Assembly (NCBI GenBank): GCA_022376925.1
Contig: JAIOJX010000028.1
Coordinates: forward strand, 69,591,001 to 69,655,000
DNA length: 64,000 bases
Direction of reading: 5' to 3'
Source of the DNA: Tragulus kanchil
Lineage: Eukaryota; Chordata; Mammalia; Artiodactyla; Tragulidae
A program made the position numbers and the translations under genes. Below are positions 33,310 to 45,835 of the stretch, in pieces. Within the stretch, counting starts at the first letter, position 1. The number at the start of each line of letters is the position of its first letter. The notes beneath the pieces are model-generated. The model was not told the DNA's origin, did not search any database, and saw only the letters and a list, made by a program, of their open reading frames with translations.

Positions 33310-35568
33310 CCAGATCATCTGTCAGCTTTCAGAGCTGAACACTCTTCACTTCCTTATCTGTGAAGTCATGGTACTAATTGTTGCAGGCAGAATGTTTACA
33401 CCATTCCAAATTCATATGTTGAAGCCCTAACTCCCAGTGTAATAGTATAAGAAGCTGGGGCCTTTGGGAGGCAATTAGGATTAAAGGAGGCAATTAGGGT
33501 AGAATCCTTCCTCTCTTTCCATCATGTGAAGAGATACAAGAAGGAGGCCATTTACAAGCCAGGAAAAGGATTCTCATCAGACTCTAAACCTGCTGACATT
33601 TTGATCTTCCCAGACTCCATAACTGTGAGAAGTAAATATCTGTTGTTTAAGCCACCCAGGCTATAATATTTTGTTACAACAATCCGAGCTAAGACGATAA
33701 TCAAATGTTCCTTACATTTTGAATTATTATGAAAATATATAACCTATATATGACACCATGATTTTTGTTGACTTTTTGCACGATACGATTGATGTCATTA
33801 GTTAATGACACCATTAACAAGTTATCTGCCTGGGACATTCTGTGGTGTCACATGAACATCAAGATGGAACAGGAAGTGAGGGATCAACTTTTTACCTATA
33901 ATCACCATATAACTCTTCCAGCTGAAGAATACTTAAAAAAAATCACTCCCAGGCCCTATAAGACACAGGGGAATATGGGTGTAGAAGATGACAGAACATA
34001 CAGGAACAAAGTCTACAGGTTAAGCAGACAGAGCTACAGAATTAAAGTCATTTTAATTAAAAAGTGGACCAAATTTTAAAATGCCACAAGGTAAAATAGG
34101 TTCTGTACATGTCAGTAGCTAAATATTAAGTAATTTAATATTGTTCTGAGCAAGTATTTAAGCTAAACACAGCAGAGTTTAATTTAAGAGCCTCCAACAA
34201 TGAGTAACTGCTATACTTCTGATGCTTAGAACAAGAATGAATCAAGCGACTATGGTTAGGTCTCTATCAAAATGCACAGAGATTTATATCAGAACTGGAT
34301 ACAGAATTATAATTATATCAAATGTAACTTATCACTGCATGAATGTTTTCAGTCCTTTTCAACAGTTTATTCTGGAAGACAAGCAAATCCCAAGATCAAA
34401 AGCGTTCTGAGTGATGGTTCACCGTATCCACTAGCCTGTTAGTGCCAGATCATCTGTCAGCTTTCAGAGCTGAACACTCTTCACTTCCTTATCTGTGAAG
34501 TCATGGTACTAATTGTTGCAGGCAGAATGTTTACACCATTCCAAATTCATATGTTGAAGCCCTAACTCCCAGTGTAATAGTATAAGAAGCTGGGGCCTTT
34601 GGGAGGCAATTAGGATTAAAGGAGGCAATTAGGGTAGAATCCTTCCTCTCTTTCCATCATGTGAAGAGATACAAGAAGGAGGCCATTTACAAGCCAGGAA
34701 AAGGATTCTCATCAGACTCTAAACCTGCTGACATTTTGATCTTCCCAGACTCCATAACTGTGAGAAGTAAATATCTGTTGTTTAAGCCACCCAGGCTATA
34801 ATATTTTGTTACAACAATCCGAGCTAAGACGATAATCAAATGTTCCTTACATTTTGAATTATTATGAAAATATATAACCTATATATGACACCATGATTTT
34901 TGTTGACTTTTTGCACGATACGATTGATGTCATTAGTTAATGACACCATTAACAAGTTATCTGCCTGGGACATTCTGTGGTGTCACATGAACATCAAGAT
35001 GGAACAGGAAGTGAGGGATCAACTTTTTACCTATAATCACCATATAACTCTTCCAGCTGAAGAATACTTAAAAAAAATCACTCCCAGGCCCTATAAGACA
35101 CAGGGGAATATGGGTATAGAAGATGACAGAACATACAGGAACAAAGTCTACAGGTTAAGCAGACAGAGCTACAGAATTAAAGTCATTTTAATTAAAAAGT
35201 GGACCAAATTTTAAAATGCCACAAGGTAAAATAGGTTCTGTACATGTCAGTAGCTAAATATTAAGTAATTTAATATTGTTCTGAGCAAGTATTTAAGCTA
35301 AACACAGCAGAGTTTAATTTAAGAGCCTCCAACAATGAGTAACTGCTATACTTCTGATGCTTAGAACAAGAATGAATCAAGCGACTATGGTTAGGTCTCT
35401 ATCAAAATGCACAGAGATTTATATCAGAACTGGATACAGAATTATAATTATATCAAATGTAACTTATCACTGCATGAATGTTTTCAGTCCTTTTCAACAG
35501 TTTATTCTGGAAGACAAGCAAATCCCAAGATCAAAAGCGTTCTGAGTGATGGTTCACCGTATCCACTA
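33299..35568. repeat. direct tandem duplication D11 (offset 1,135 bp)
   Basis: Copy 1 is about 33299-34433, copy 2 34434-35568. The join is clean, sharing cct. One substitution is visible: gggtgtagaag at 33976 versus gggtatagaag at 35111. Confidence 0.94.
33378..33700 (+). mobile_element. MLT1-type MaLR LTR, sense (second copy 34513-34835)
   Basis: attcatatgttgaagcccta, ggggcctttgggaggcaatt, catcatgtgaagagatacaa, ctccataactgtgagaagta and ctgttgtttaagccacccag occur in MLT1 consensus order. The polyadenylation-like part and the ttttgttacaacaatccgag end are also present. Left boundary approximate. No internal region; the second copy is due to D11. Confidence 0.8.
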
Positions 35569-35932
35569 GCCTAAGAGAGCCATATAATCTAGCAAAGACC
35601 GCAATACTCCAAGTGGAGAAAAGTTGAAGCAACAGTCTTTATGTAATTTATCACTTCAACTGTTTTCAGCCTATGCACACTCTAGATTATGAAAGTGCCA
35701 CCCATAGTTAAATACAAATAAGGATAAAATACATTGCATGTATGTGTATTTGACATGAAGAAAATGCAGTGATTAACCAACAGAGAAGAAATTGTTCTAT
35801 TTGATAGTTATATTTGCTGTTATAAGAACAATCACTGGTATTCTACCAGAGTCTCTCATAAGTTTGATCTGTGCAAAGCTCTCTTCTAGCCTTCTTGGAT
35901 CACAGCTTTCCAGGAAGTTGGAGAACAACATC
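35569..35932. other. unassigned AT-rich sequence
   Basis: Nothing recognised. Confidence 0.5.
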
Positions 35933-35947
35933 AGAAATAAGGACAGG

Positions 35948-36279
35948 GCTTCCCCTGGTGGTCCAGTGGATGGGGACACCACCTTGCAGTGCAAGGGGCG
36001 CCGGTTCGATCCCTGGCCTGGGAGGAGCCCACGTGCCGCAGAGCGGCTGGACTGATGTGTCCAATCACCAAGCCGGAGCTCTGGAGGGCGTGTGCCCAGA
36101 GCTGGCACTCTGCGACAACAGACGCCACCGTGATGGGAGGCCCGCAGGAGCCAAAGAACAAAGACGGATGAAAATAGAGAAATGAAAGACCAATAGAAGT
36201 GGCCCGCCCGCTCCCCTCCCCCACCAACCCGACCTCCGCCCAAAATAAATAAATAAATAAATCTTAAAAAAAAAAAAAA
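35948..36279 (+). mobile_element. CHR-derived SINE, long-tail type, full length with target-site duplication
   Basis: Head, body, ccaatagaagtggcccgccc, C-rich block and a tail ending aaataaatcttaaaaaaaaa. It is flanked by a perfect 15-bp duplication agaaataaggacagg at 35933-35947 and 36280-36294. The clean duplication, long pure poly-A and retained CpGs indicate a young insertion. Confidence 0.93.
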
Positions 36280-36294
36280 AGAAATAAGGACAGG

Positions 36295-36474
36295 TTTACA
36301 AATGATGAAGATACTTAATCCTACATATTCTATCCTAGGCTTAGCCAGAGACCTGGGGTATACCTGTTGCAAATGGAAAATGTAAAGTTAAAGACTATTA
36401 ACAGATCATCTTAATATTCATCAAAGTTTAAGATCTATCATTTGAGATTGGATAGTTATTATTAACCTACTTTG
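36295..36474. other. unassigned AT-rich sequence
   Basis: Nothing recognised before D12 begins. Confidence 0.45.
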
Positions 36475-38659
36475 AAATAAAGTGAAAGAGTTGAAAGATG
36501 TTGATAAATACATGAATATGTTGAATTAATAAAATCTTTTTGAACTATTAGTGAAAATTATAATAGTATGCTGAAAACTATTTGCAAATGGCTAGATATG
36601 GATAGTATGCACATTTCATAATAAAAATTACATATAATGAGACATGAAAGTAGATGTAGAAAATGTGCAAAATAATATAACATGATTTATGTTATTTAAA
36701 CTCATCTGAATCATTAAACCATGGTTCCCACCTTAAAATGAACTGTAAAGTAATCAAGAGTATTCTTTGAATAGACAATAACACTAATTTTCATACAAAA
36801 GCATGCTCCTCTTTAGGCATGGTATCATTGTCACTTATGCATACAGAAACCCTTGTAAAAGTGACTTAAGGTAACAATATGAAAAATGAAGTTTCATAAT
36901 GGAGTTTTTAGTCTTACAAAATATAATACAGATATGGAGTGTTTTCCTTAATTCTCAGTACTATATTGCTAGAAAAGAAAATGAAAATTTATTTCCTATC
37001 ATTTTTACTGAAATGCTTGAAATTTAAGCATGCTTTCTGAGCTCAGCAGAGAAAACCAAATAAAAGACTGATGAGTGCTAAGTCACTTCAATCATGTCTG
37101 ACTCTGTAACTCTATGGACTATAGCCCACCAGGCTCCTCTGTCCATGGTATTCTCCAGGCAAGAATAGTGGAATAAGTTGCCATGCTCTCCTCCAAAGAA
37201 TCTTCTGACCACAGGATCGAACCAGTGTCTTTTCCATATCCTGCACTGGCAGGTAGAATCTTTACAACTAGTGCAGCATATAGTCTATATGGTCTTCTAT
37301 TATGAGTGTGAATGGAAAGGTGGGCTGATATGTAGTGGCAGCCAGGCTTCGGGATGTTGTAGTTGCCAGAAGTCTGAAACATCAAATTCTCATCATGTGT
37401 TTGATTCTTGTTGCTGTTATACTTTCAATAGGTCTTTTCAAAAATGTATTTACTGACAAAGAATTAATTTCCAAAATATACAAGCAGCTCAGACAACTCA
37501 ACACCACCAAAATGAACAACCTAACCAAAAAAAGGGGAAAAATACCTAAACATACATGTCTCCAAAGAAATAAAGTGAAAGAGTTGAAAGATGTTGATAA
37601 ATACATGAATATGTTGAATTAATAAAATCTTTTGAACTATTAGTGAAAATTATAATAGTATGCTGAAAACTATTTGCAAATGGCTAGATATGGATAGTAT
37701 GCACATTTCATAATAAAATTACATATAATGAGACATGAAAGTAGATGTAGAAAATGTGCAAAATAATATAACATGATTTATGTTATTTAAACTCATCTGA
37801 ATCATTAAACCATGGTTCCCACCTTAAAATGAACTGTAAAGTAATCAAGAGTATTCTTTGAATAGACAATAACACTAATTTTCATACAAAAGCATGCTCC
37901 TCTTTAGGCATGGTATCATTGTCACTTATGCATACAGAAACCCTTGTAAAAGTGACTTAAGGTAACAATATGAAAAATGAAGTTTCATAATGGAGTTTTT
38001 AGTCTTACAAAATATAATACAGATATGGAGTGTTTTCCTTAATTCTCAGTACTATATTGCTAGAAAAGAAAATGAAAAATTTATTTCCTATCATTTTTAC
38101 TGAAATGCTTGAAATTTAAGCATGCTTTCTGAGCTCAGCAGATAAAACCAAATAAAAGACTGATGAGTGCTAAGTCACTTCAATCATGTCTGACTCTGTA
38201 ACTCTATGGACTATAGCCCACCAGGCTCCTCTGTCCATGGTATTCTCCAGGCAAGAATAGTGGAATAAGTTGCCATGCTCTCCTCCAAAGAATCTTCTGA
38301 CCACAGGATCGAACCAGTGTCTTTTCCATATCCTGCACTGGCAGGTAGAATCTTTACAACTAGTGCAGCATATAGTCTATATGGTCTTCTATTATGAGTG
38401 TGAATGGAAAGGTGGGCTGATATGTAGTGGCAGCCAGGCTTCGGGATGTTGTAGTTGCCAGAAGTCTGAAACATCAAATTCTCATCATGTGTTTGATTCT
38501 TGTTGCTGTTATACTTTCAATAGGTCTTTTCAAAAATGTATTTACTGACAAAGAATTAATTTCCAAAATATACAAGCAGCTCAGACAACTCAACACCACC
38601 AAAATGAACAACCTAACCAAAAAAAGGGGAAAAATACCTAAACATACATGTCTCCAAAG
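36475..38659. repeat. direct tandem duplication D12 (offset 1,092-1,093 bp)
   Basis: Copy 1 is about 36475-37567, copy 2 about 37568-38659, with no filler. Differences are homopolymer changes (atctttttgaac versus atcttttgaac, ataaaaatta versus ataaaatta, gaaaattta versus gaaaaattta) and one substitution (cagagaaaacc versus cagataaaacc). Confidence 0.94.
37071..37285 (-). mobile_element. Bov-tA SINE, antisense (second copy 38163-38377)
   Basis: Plus-strand landmarks are atcatgtctgactctgtaac, tggactatagcccaccaggc, ctcctctgtccatggtattc and, at the head end, cctgcactggcaggtagaat. The second copy is due to D12. Confidence 0.85.
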
Positions 38660-40802
38660 AAGATGTACAGATGGCCAACAAAGACATGAAAAGATGCTCA
38701 ACATTGCTCATTGTTAGAGAAATGCAAATCAAAATTACAATGAGATGTCACCTCACACCAGTCAGAATAGTTATCATCAAAAAGTCTACAAACAATAAAT
38801 GCTGGAGAGGGTGTGGAGAAAGGGGATCCCTCTTGAACTGTTGGTGGGAATGTGAACTGATACAGCCACTATGGAAGACAATGTGGAGATTCCTCAAAAA
38901 ACTAGGAATATGAGCTTCCCTGGTGGTCCAGTGGGTAAGGACACTGCCTTGCAGTGCAAGGGGCGCTGGTTCAATCCCTGGCCTGGGAAGATCCCACGTG
39001 CTGCAGAGTGGCTGGACCGATGTGTCCAACTATGGAGCAGGAGCTCTGAAGCACATGTGCCCAAAGCCCATGCTCTGCAGTGAGAGAGGCCACTGAGATG
39101 GGAGTTCCACACAGGCCAAAGAACAAAGATGGAAATGAAAGACCAATAGAAGTGGCCAAAAATAAATAAAAATAAATAAAAATTGAAAAAACAAAAACCA
39201 AAAAAACAAAAAAACTAGGAATACAGCCACCATATGACCCAACAATTCCATTACTAGGCATATACCCTGAGGAAATCGACTTGAAAGAGACACATGCATC
39301 CCATTATTCACTGCAGCACTATTTAAAATAAGTAGAACCTGATGTTCATCAACAGATTAATGGATAAAGAAGCTCTGGTACATATATACAATGGAATATT
39401 TCTCAGTCGTAAAAAGAAATGCATTTAAACCAGTTCTAATGAGGAGGATGAATCTAGAACCTACTATACAGAATGAAGTATGTCAAAAGAGAAAGAGAAA
39501 TAATGTATACTTACACATGTATATGGAATCTAGAAAGATGGTGTGGATAAATGAATATGCAGAGCAGCAGTGCAGAGGCGGACATAGAGAACAGTCTTAT
39601 GGACATTGGTGTGAGGGAGGGGAATATGCTGTGGGACTAGGGGATCTCAAAACAGGGGCTCTGCTGGAGGGAGGTTCGGGGGCAAAAATGTATTTACTGA
39701 CAAAGAATTAATTTCCAAAATATACAAGCAGCTCAGACAACTCAACACCACCAAAATGAACAACCTAACCAAAAAAAGGGGAAAAATACCTAAACATACA
39801 TGTCTCCAAAGAAGATGTACAGATGGCCAACAAAGACATGAAAAGATGCTCAACATTGCTCATTGTTAGAGAAATGCAAATCAAAATTACAATGAGATGT
39901 CACCTCACACCAGTCAGAATAGTTATCATCAAAAAGTCTACAAACAATAAATGCTGGAGAGGGTGTGGAGAAAGGGGATCCCTCTTGAACTGTTGGTGGG
40001 AATGTGAACTGATACAGCCACTATGGAAGACAATGTGGAGATTCCTCAAAAAACTAGGAATATGAGCTTCCCTGGTGGTCCAGTGGGTAAGGACACTGCC
40101 TTGCAGTGCAAGGGGCGCTGGTTCAATCCCTGGCCTGGGAAGATCCCACGTGCTGCAGAGTGGCTGGACCGATGTGTCCAACTATGGAGCAGGAGCTCTG
40201 AAGCACATGTGCCCAAAGCCCATGCTCTGCAGTGAGAGAGGCCACTGAGATGGGAGTTCCACACAGGCCAAAGAACAAAGATGGAAATGAAAGACCAATA
40301 GAAGTGGCCAAAAATAAATAAAAATAAATAAAAATTGAAAAAACAAAAACCAAAAAAACAAAAAAACTAGGAATACAGCCACCATATGACCCAACAATTC
40401 CATTACTAGGCATATACCCTGAGGAAATCGACTTGAAAGAGACACATGCATCCCATTATTCACTGCAGCACTATTTAAAATAAGTAGAACCTGATGTTCA
40501 TCAACAGATTAATGGATAAAGAAGCTCTGGTACATATATACAATGGAATATTTCTCAGTCGTAAAAAGAAATGCATTTAAACCAGTTCTAATGAGGAGGA
40601 TGAATCTAGAACCTACTATACAGAATGAAGTATGTCAGAGAGAGAAAGATAAATATTGTATACTTACACATGTATATGGAATCTAGAAAGATGGTGTGGA
40701 TAAATGAATATGCAGAGCAGCAGTGCAGAGGCGGACATAGAGAACAGTCTTATGGACATTGGTGTGAGGGAGGGGAATATGCTGTGGGACTAGGGGATCT
40801 CA
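38533..40802. repeat. direct tandem duplication D13 (offset 1,152 bp)
   Basis: Copy 1 is about 38533-39650, copy 2 about 39685-40802. Copy 1 decays before its end: gtatgtcaaaagagaaagag versus gtatgtcagagagagaaaga in copy 2. The junction gctggagggaggttcggggg is a compressed version of the real G-rich 3' UTR at about 40813-40870. Confidence 0.94.
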
Positions 40803-40960
40803 AAACAGGGGCTCTCTGGTGACCTGGAGGGTGGGGTAGGGAGGGGGATGTGGGGGAGGTTCGGTGGGGGGGGACATAAGTATACCTATAGTGGATTTGG
40901 ATCAATGTGAGGCAGTAAACAACAAAACCCTGTAAAAAATAATAATAATAAATAAAATTT
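38545..40960 (+). mobile_element. 5'-truncated L1, interrupted by a SINE and inflated by D13
   Basis: It begins at the ORF2 text reading [20 protein letters not shown] and runs through the Cys cluster ([19 protein letters not shown]), the MEYFSVVKRNAF region and a G-rich 3' UTR. It ends acaacaaaaccctgtaaaaa followed by an (AAT)n/A-rich tail near 40960. The first 110 bp also appear at 37455-37567 through D12. A SINE interrupts it at 38911-39208 (duplicate 40063-40360). It is more diverged from the 15.3-24.1 kb L1 than a recent copy would be. Confidence 0.9.
38911..39208 (+). mobile_element. CHR-derived SINE, short-tail type, inserted into L1 (second copy 40063-40360)
   Basis: Head gagcttccctggtggtcc, body, then ccaatagaagtggccaaaa with no C-rich block and an A-rich tail. 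It is flanked by a perfect 15-bp duplication aaaaaactaggaata at 38896-38910 and 39209-39223, which are L1 bases. Hence this SINE moved after the host L1 inserted. The second copy is due to D13. Confidence 0.92.
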
Positions 40961-41082
40961 GTATGGAATGAATAAACATAAAGTATATCCCCTCTATTTC
41001 AAAATATGAGTATTGATATATATTCTCTCAAAAATAATATTATTTTATAGAAATTAGCATATATTTTATTTAGAAATAGAAA
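40961..41082. other. short unassigned AT-rich spacer
   Basis: Nothing recognised. Confidence 0.45.
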
Positions 41083-41319
41083 TAAATATATTCTCTGGTT
41101 AGTGAAAATGGGTTGATATGAATTTTCCTACAAATCAATAAATATGTTTTTCATTAGCCAAATATTTACAACTTTGAATTCTTAAAGCACATAGAATATA
41201 TATTCTTTTGCCATTGCTAAAGACTCCAACTTGTTTTTCAGAGACGATATTGCATCATCAATAAATGATCATATATAAAGCAAGATACACATGATATTTC
41301 CTCTCTTGCTTACTCTACA

Positions 41320-42085
41320 ATTCTACTAATAGATCTTCACCTTTATTTTATAAAGTATGACAATAGGAAGATAGGATTGAGGGATACACAGAAGGTTGGC
41401 TGGTAACACCAACATATGAAAACGTTCAAGCTCTCCATGTTCTATATTAGTGGGGATGTAATACAGAACATTAGTGTAATATATGCAGAATTTAGTCACC
41501 TTACACCTGGAAGTTTGCACATTTTGACCACCTTCGTACATTTTACCCCATCGCTATCCTCTGATAACCAAAAATATGTTCTCTGTATGTGTGAGGTTTG
41601 CTTTGTTTCCTTTTCAGATTATGAGAGTATATATGAGAGCACATATATATATATATATACTCATATATATATATATACTCATATATATATATATATATAT
41701 ATATATAAGCACATATATATGAGAGTATATATTATTTGTTTTCTCTGTCTTATTTGTTTCATTTAGCATAATGCTTAAGGGTCCATCCATGTTGCTGTAA
41801 ATGGTAGAATTATCCTCTTTTTGTGAATAAATAATATTGTATTTCATCATACACACACATATATACACATATATATATCACATCTCCTTTATCCATTTAT
41901 CCATCTGTGGACACGTAAGTTCTTTCCAAGTCTTGGTTATTGTGAATGATTCTGCAATGAACAAGGGATTCAGAGACCTTTCAATTTCATTTCTTTCAGA
42001 CATCTACCCTCAGAAGTGAAACTGCTGGATATCATGCTCCTATTTTTAATTTGAGAGAACTATATACTGTTTTTCATAGTTAAAA
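41320..42085 (-). mobile_element. old L1 3' end, antisense (second copy 42409-43174)
   Basis: Plus-strand landmarks are gcacattttgaccaccttcg, ctctgataaccaaaaatatg, atttagcataatgcttaagg, gtccatccatgttgctgtaa and tccatctgtggacacgtaag, with ggttattgtgaatgattctg. These are the reverse complement of the end of L1 ORF2 and its 3' UTR. The 41638-41708 microsatellite expanded inside it. Confidence 0.82.
41638..41708. repeat. (TA)n-rich microsatellite with TC interruptions (second copy 42727-42797)
   Basis: Three TA runs are separated by ctc. A further short CA/TA run lies at about 41849-41878. The runs lie inside the antisense L1. Confidence 0.9.
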
Positions 42086-43260
42086 CAAAGGCACACAATA
42101 CAAACAAACAAGGCCATGTCTGTTTCACTACCTACACTTAAAGTTAAAACTATGTACATCACACAAAAAGATAAATATATTCTCTGGTTAGTGAAAATGG
42201 GTTGATATGAATTTTCCTACAAATCAATAAATATGTTTTTCATTAGCCAAATATTTACAACTTTGAATTCTTAAAGCACATAGAATATATATTCTTTTGC
42301 CATTGCTAAAGACTCCAACTTGTTTTTCAGAGACGATATTGCATCATCAATAAATGATCATATATAAAGCAAGATACACATGATATTTCCTCTCTTGCTT
42401 ACTCTACAATTCTACTAATAGATCTTCACCTTTATTTTATAAAGTATGACAATAGGAAGATAGGATTGAGGGATACACAGAAGGTTGGCTGGTAACACCA
42501 ACATATGAAAACGTTCAAGCTCTCCATGTTCTATATTAGTGGGGATGTAATACAGAACATTAGTGTAATATATGCAGAATTTAGTCACCTTACACCTGGA
42601 AGTTTGCACATTTTGACCACCTTCGTACATTTTACCCCATCGCTATCCTCTGATAACCAAAAATATGTTCTCTGTATGTGTGAGGTTTGCTTTGTTTCCT
42701 TTTCAGATTATGAGAGTATATATGAGAGCACATATATATATATATATACTCATATATATATATATACTCATATATATATATATATATATATATATAAGCA
42801 CATATATATGAGAGTATATATTATTTGTTTTCTCTGTCTTATTTGTTTCATTTAGCATAATGCTTAAGGGTCCATCCATGTTGCTGTAAATGGTAGAATT
42901 ATCCTCTTTTTGTGAATAAATAATATTGTATTTCATCATACACACACATATATACACATATATATATCACATCTCCTTTATCCATTTATCCATCTGTGGA
43001 CACGTAAGTTCTTTCCAAGTCTTGGTTATTGTGAATGATTCTGCAATGAACAAGGGATTCAGAGACCTTTCAATTTCATTTCTTTCAGACATCTACCCTC
43101 AGAAGTGAAACTGCTGGATATCATGCTCCTATTTTTAATTTGAGAGAACTATATACTGTTTTTCATAGTTAAAACAAAGGCACACAATACAAACAAACAA
43201 GGCCATGTCTGTTTCACTACCTACACTTAAAGTTAAAACTATGTACATCACACAAAGATA

Positions 43261-45183
43261 ATACATTGAGTTTACTTGCAATCACATGTGTTTAGACAAC
43301 ATTATATACAGCAAAGAAAGTAACATAATCTTGAAATAGTAAGTGGTTTGAGCAGTTGGTGGCAATATTCTTGGGTTTATGAAGAACATTTAATTCTTGC
43401 TCACAGAAAGGGACAGAAATTGCCTTGAATACAAACATAAGTGATTTTCAAGAAAATAAAACATATCTAGAGTTTTAAAATTTTCTTTCTTGACATAATA
43501 AATAAGAAAAGCACCAGTTATAATTCTAGTTTTTACTATCTTTTGCCATTTTACACGGCATGAATATCTCTTTAATTTACCTGTGAGTTCTTTAAAGATA
43601 ATCTTTAGAAATTGTCTCTTCTTATTGATTTCCTTATAGATGAAATATACTGGTATTGTGTCCCCTTAGGAGCTTTTCTTTACTTCAATACAAATGATGC
43701 CGGAATACTTTTTGAATAAGATTGTTTTCAATGATTAGCCTACATTGACTGTATATATAGCATAATTATATTAAATGGTAATAGTTCTGAAGCCAGAAGT
43801 ACTGGTTATGCATCAGAATGAATTTTGTTGTTGTTCAATGCAATCTTATTGAAATGGTACTTGATAAAATTGTTTAACCTCTTAAACTTGACATTCAGAA
43901 TATATTGATTAGTTTCAAAACATGGTTTAAAATGATCATCTGAGTTGTGCATATGTGTATTTTTTTTCTTCATCCACATGCTTATTTCAATGTGGTTGCT
44001 AGCTAATTCACTGTCTGTTATATTCTGAAAACATATGCTTCAAGCAAAAAACTAACAACAAAAGAATGATATGAGTATTAGTTTATATTCCTTAAAATCT
44101 TGCAAATTATTATAATTCAGTAATACACAATCTTATCTTGAATCTCTCATTACTTTCATTGTGTAAATGAATATTTTAGTCACAAAATAAGTTTTATATA
44201 CAGTTAAATATCCACTTCACTCAGGGCCCTGATACATGTGTTTCATTCTAGAAATCAGAGACAGTATTGTTAATTCGTTCCCCCCAAAGGAAAACATTGG
44301 TAACATGGCAATGGAATGATCAAATAAAAGAATTTGCCATTTCTATCTATATATATAAAAAGTTCTCCAGTGCTGCCAAGCATAACTGCAGTCAATGAAT
44401 AGAAGGAAAATTCTTATTTTCCTATGTCTGATCTTGAGAAAGTGACTTAACTTCTTTAGGTCTCAGGTTTCTTATTTTAAAAGCAAAAGAATGTGATTAT
44501 ACCATTCTAAGCTTTCCTCTAGCCTTAGAAACTAGATATAAATATAAAAAATAAAAATAGAAGTTTTGGTATGAATACATACACACATATATTCTAATAA
44601 TATTGTAAAAAAATAAAATTCATTTTCAAAGTGTAAAATATCCAGCTAAACATTATCTATAGATCTGAGCTCAGGGAAGATATTTATATACAGTTTTCAG
44701 ATAAGATATAACCAGGGCTAGTCATTAGTTCACTGAAAGTTTTTTCACAGAAGAATTCTTTCTTCTGTGTGACTACCTGGCCTCATGATCCATGTTCATC
44801 ATTTCAACAATGTCCTAGAGAGCTAATGTCAATCAGTTCTTGTAAATATGATATGGCCTTTAATTAGCTCAACCTAGCTTTGTTGGACCATCCAATTTTC
44901 CCTCCACCCTGCCAAATTACCTATATTGTGACATATAAGATAGCAACACATGATGAAACAACTAAGAAGATAACAATGAACTACTGTAAGTGTTTAAAAT
45001 CTGTCTAGATGCTTTATTAGTATAATAAAAAACAGTTTATTATATGATATTTTAGATAAAATTGCAAAACTTGCCCAATTTTGACTCCCTTGCAAGTCGA
45101 ATAATAATTCCTACTAACAGACTATACATACAGTACACTGGACTAATAAAAAGCAATGATTATTCGAATTCACTCTTCATAAT
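43261..45183. other. unassigned AT-rich unique sequence
   Basis: Both strands read. No recognised repeat, gene or RNA over nearly 2 kb; this and 10.4-11.9 kb are the longest unexplained unique tracts. Confidence 0.5.
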
Positions 45184-45195
45184 AAGAAAGCAAGT

Positions 45196-45530
45196 GTTGC
45201 GCTTCCGCTGGTGGTCCAGTGGGTAAGGACACCGCCTTACAGTGCAAGGGGCGCCAGTTCGATCCCTGGCCTGGGAAGATCCCACGTGCCGCGGAGCGGC
45301 TGGACCCATGTGTCCAATCACCGAGCTGGAGCTCTGGAGCACATGCGCCCAGAGCCGGAGCTCTGCAACGACAGACGCCACCGCGATGGGAGGCCCACTG
45401 GAGCCAAAGGACAAAGACGGATGAAAATAGAGAAATGAAAAACCAATAGAAGTGGCCCGCTTGCTCCCCTCCCTCCCCAACCCGACCCCTGCCCAAAATA
45501 AATAAATAAATCTTTAAAAAAAAAAAAAAA
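45196..45530 (+). mobile_element. CHR-derived SINE, long-tail type, with target-site duplication
   Basis: Head ggtggtccagtgggtaagga, body with gccgcggagcggctgg, ccaatagaagtggcccgctt, C-rich block and a tail ending aaataaatctttaaaaaaa. It is flanked by aagaaagcaagt at 45184-45195 and 45531-45542. CpGs are largely intact. Confidence 0.92.
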
Positions 45531-45542
45531 AAGAAAGCAAGT

Positions 45543-45835
45543 AAGCAAGTGTCTAGAACATGACCTAAGCATAGAAAATAAAGAATATGTTTGCAATTAG
45601 AAATTAGCAGTACACCTTATATGTAGATTTGTATTATTTGTACAATTAGACACAGTTTCTTCCCCTCAATGTGAATGTGTGTGTACAAAATTTATTATGT
45701 GTGTGTACAGTGACATATTAGAATGTTTTAATTTAACAAATGTATTAGTTAAAAATAAGCTTTCATTTAAGAAATATTCAAGCATATATTTAAGAAAATA
45801 TATTCAGCAATCTGTAGATTTAGTGTGTTTCCTAT
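45543..45835. other. unassigned AT-rich sequence
   Basis: Nothing recognised. Confidence 0.45.

Larger units (their letters stand above)
41083..43260. repeat. direct tandem duplication D14 (offset 1,089 bp)
   Basis: Copy 1 is about 41083-42171, copy 2 42172-43260, joined through shared agataa. The long TA/TC microsatellite has the same structure in both copies, unexpected if the duplication were old. Confidence 0.94.

Noticed and set aside
33765..34079. 104-residue plus-strand open frame (and twin 34900-35214)
   Set aside because: No recognisable domain and no splice or promoter support; the twin is only the D11 copy. Consistent with a chance frame in AT-rich DNA.
41416..41766. 116-residue open frame ending in a repetitive Ile/Tyr stretch
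   Set aside because: The repetitive part is translated TA microsatellite and the rest is antisense old L1.
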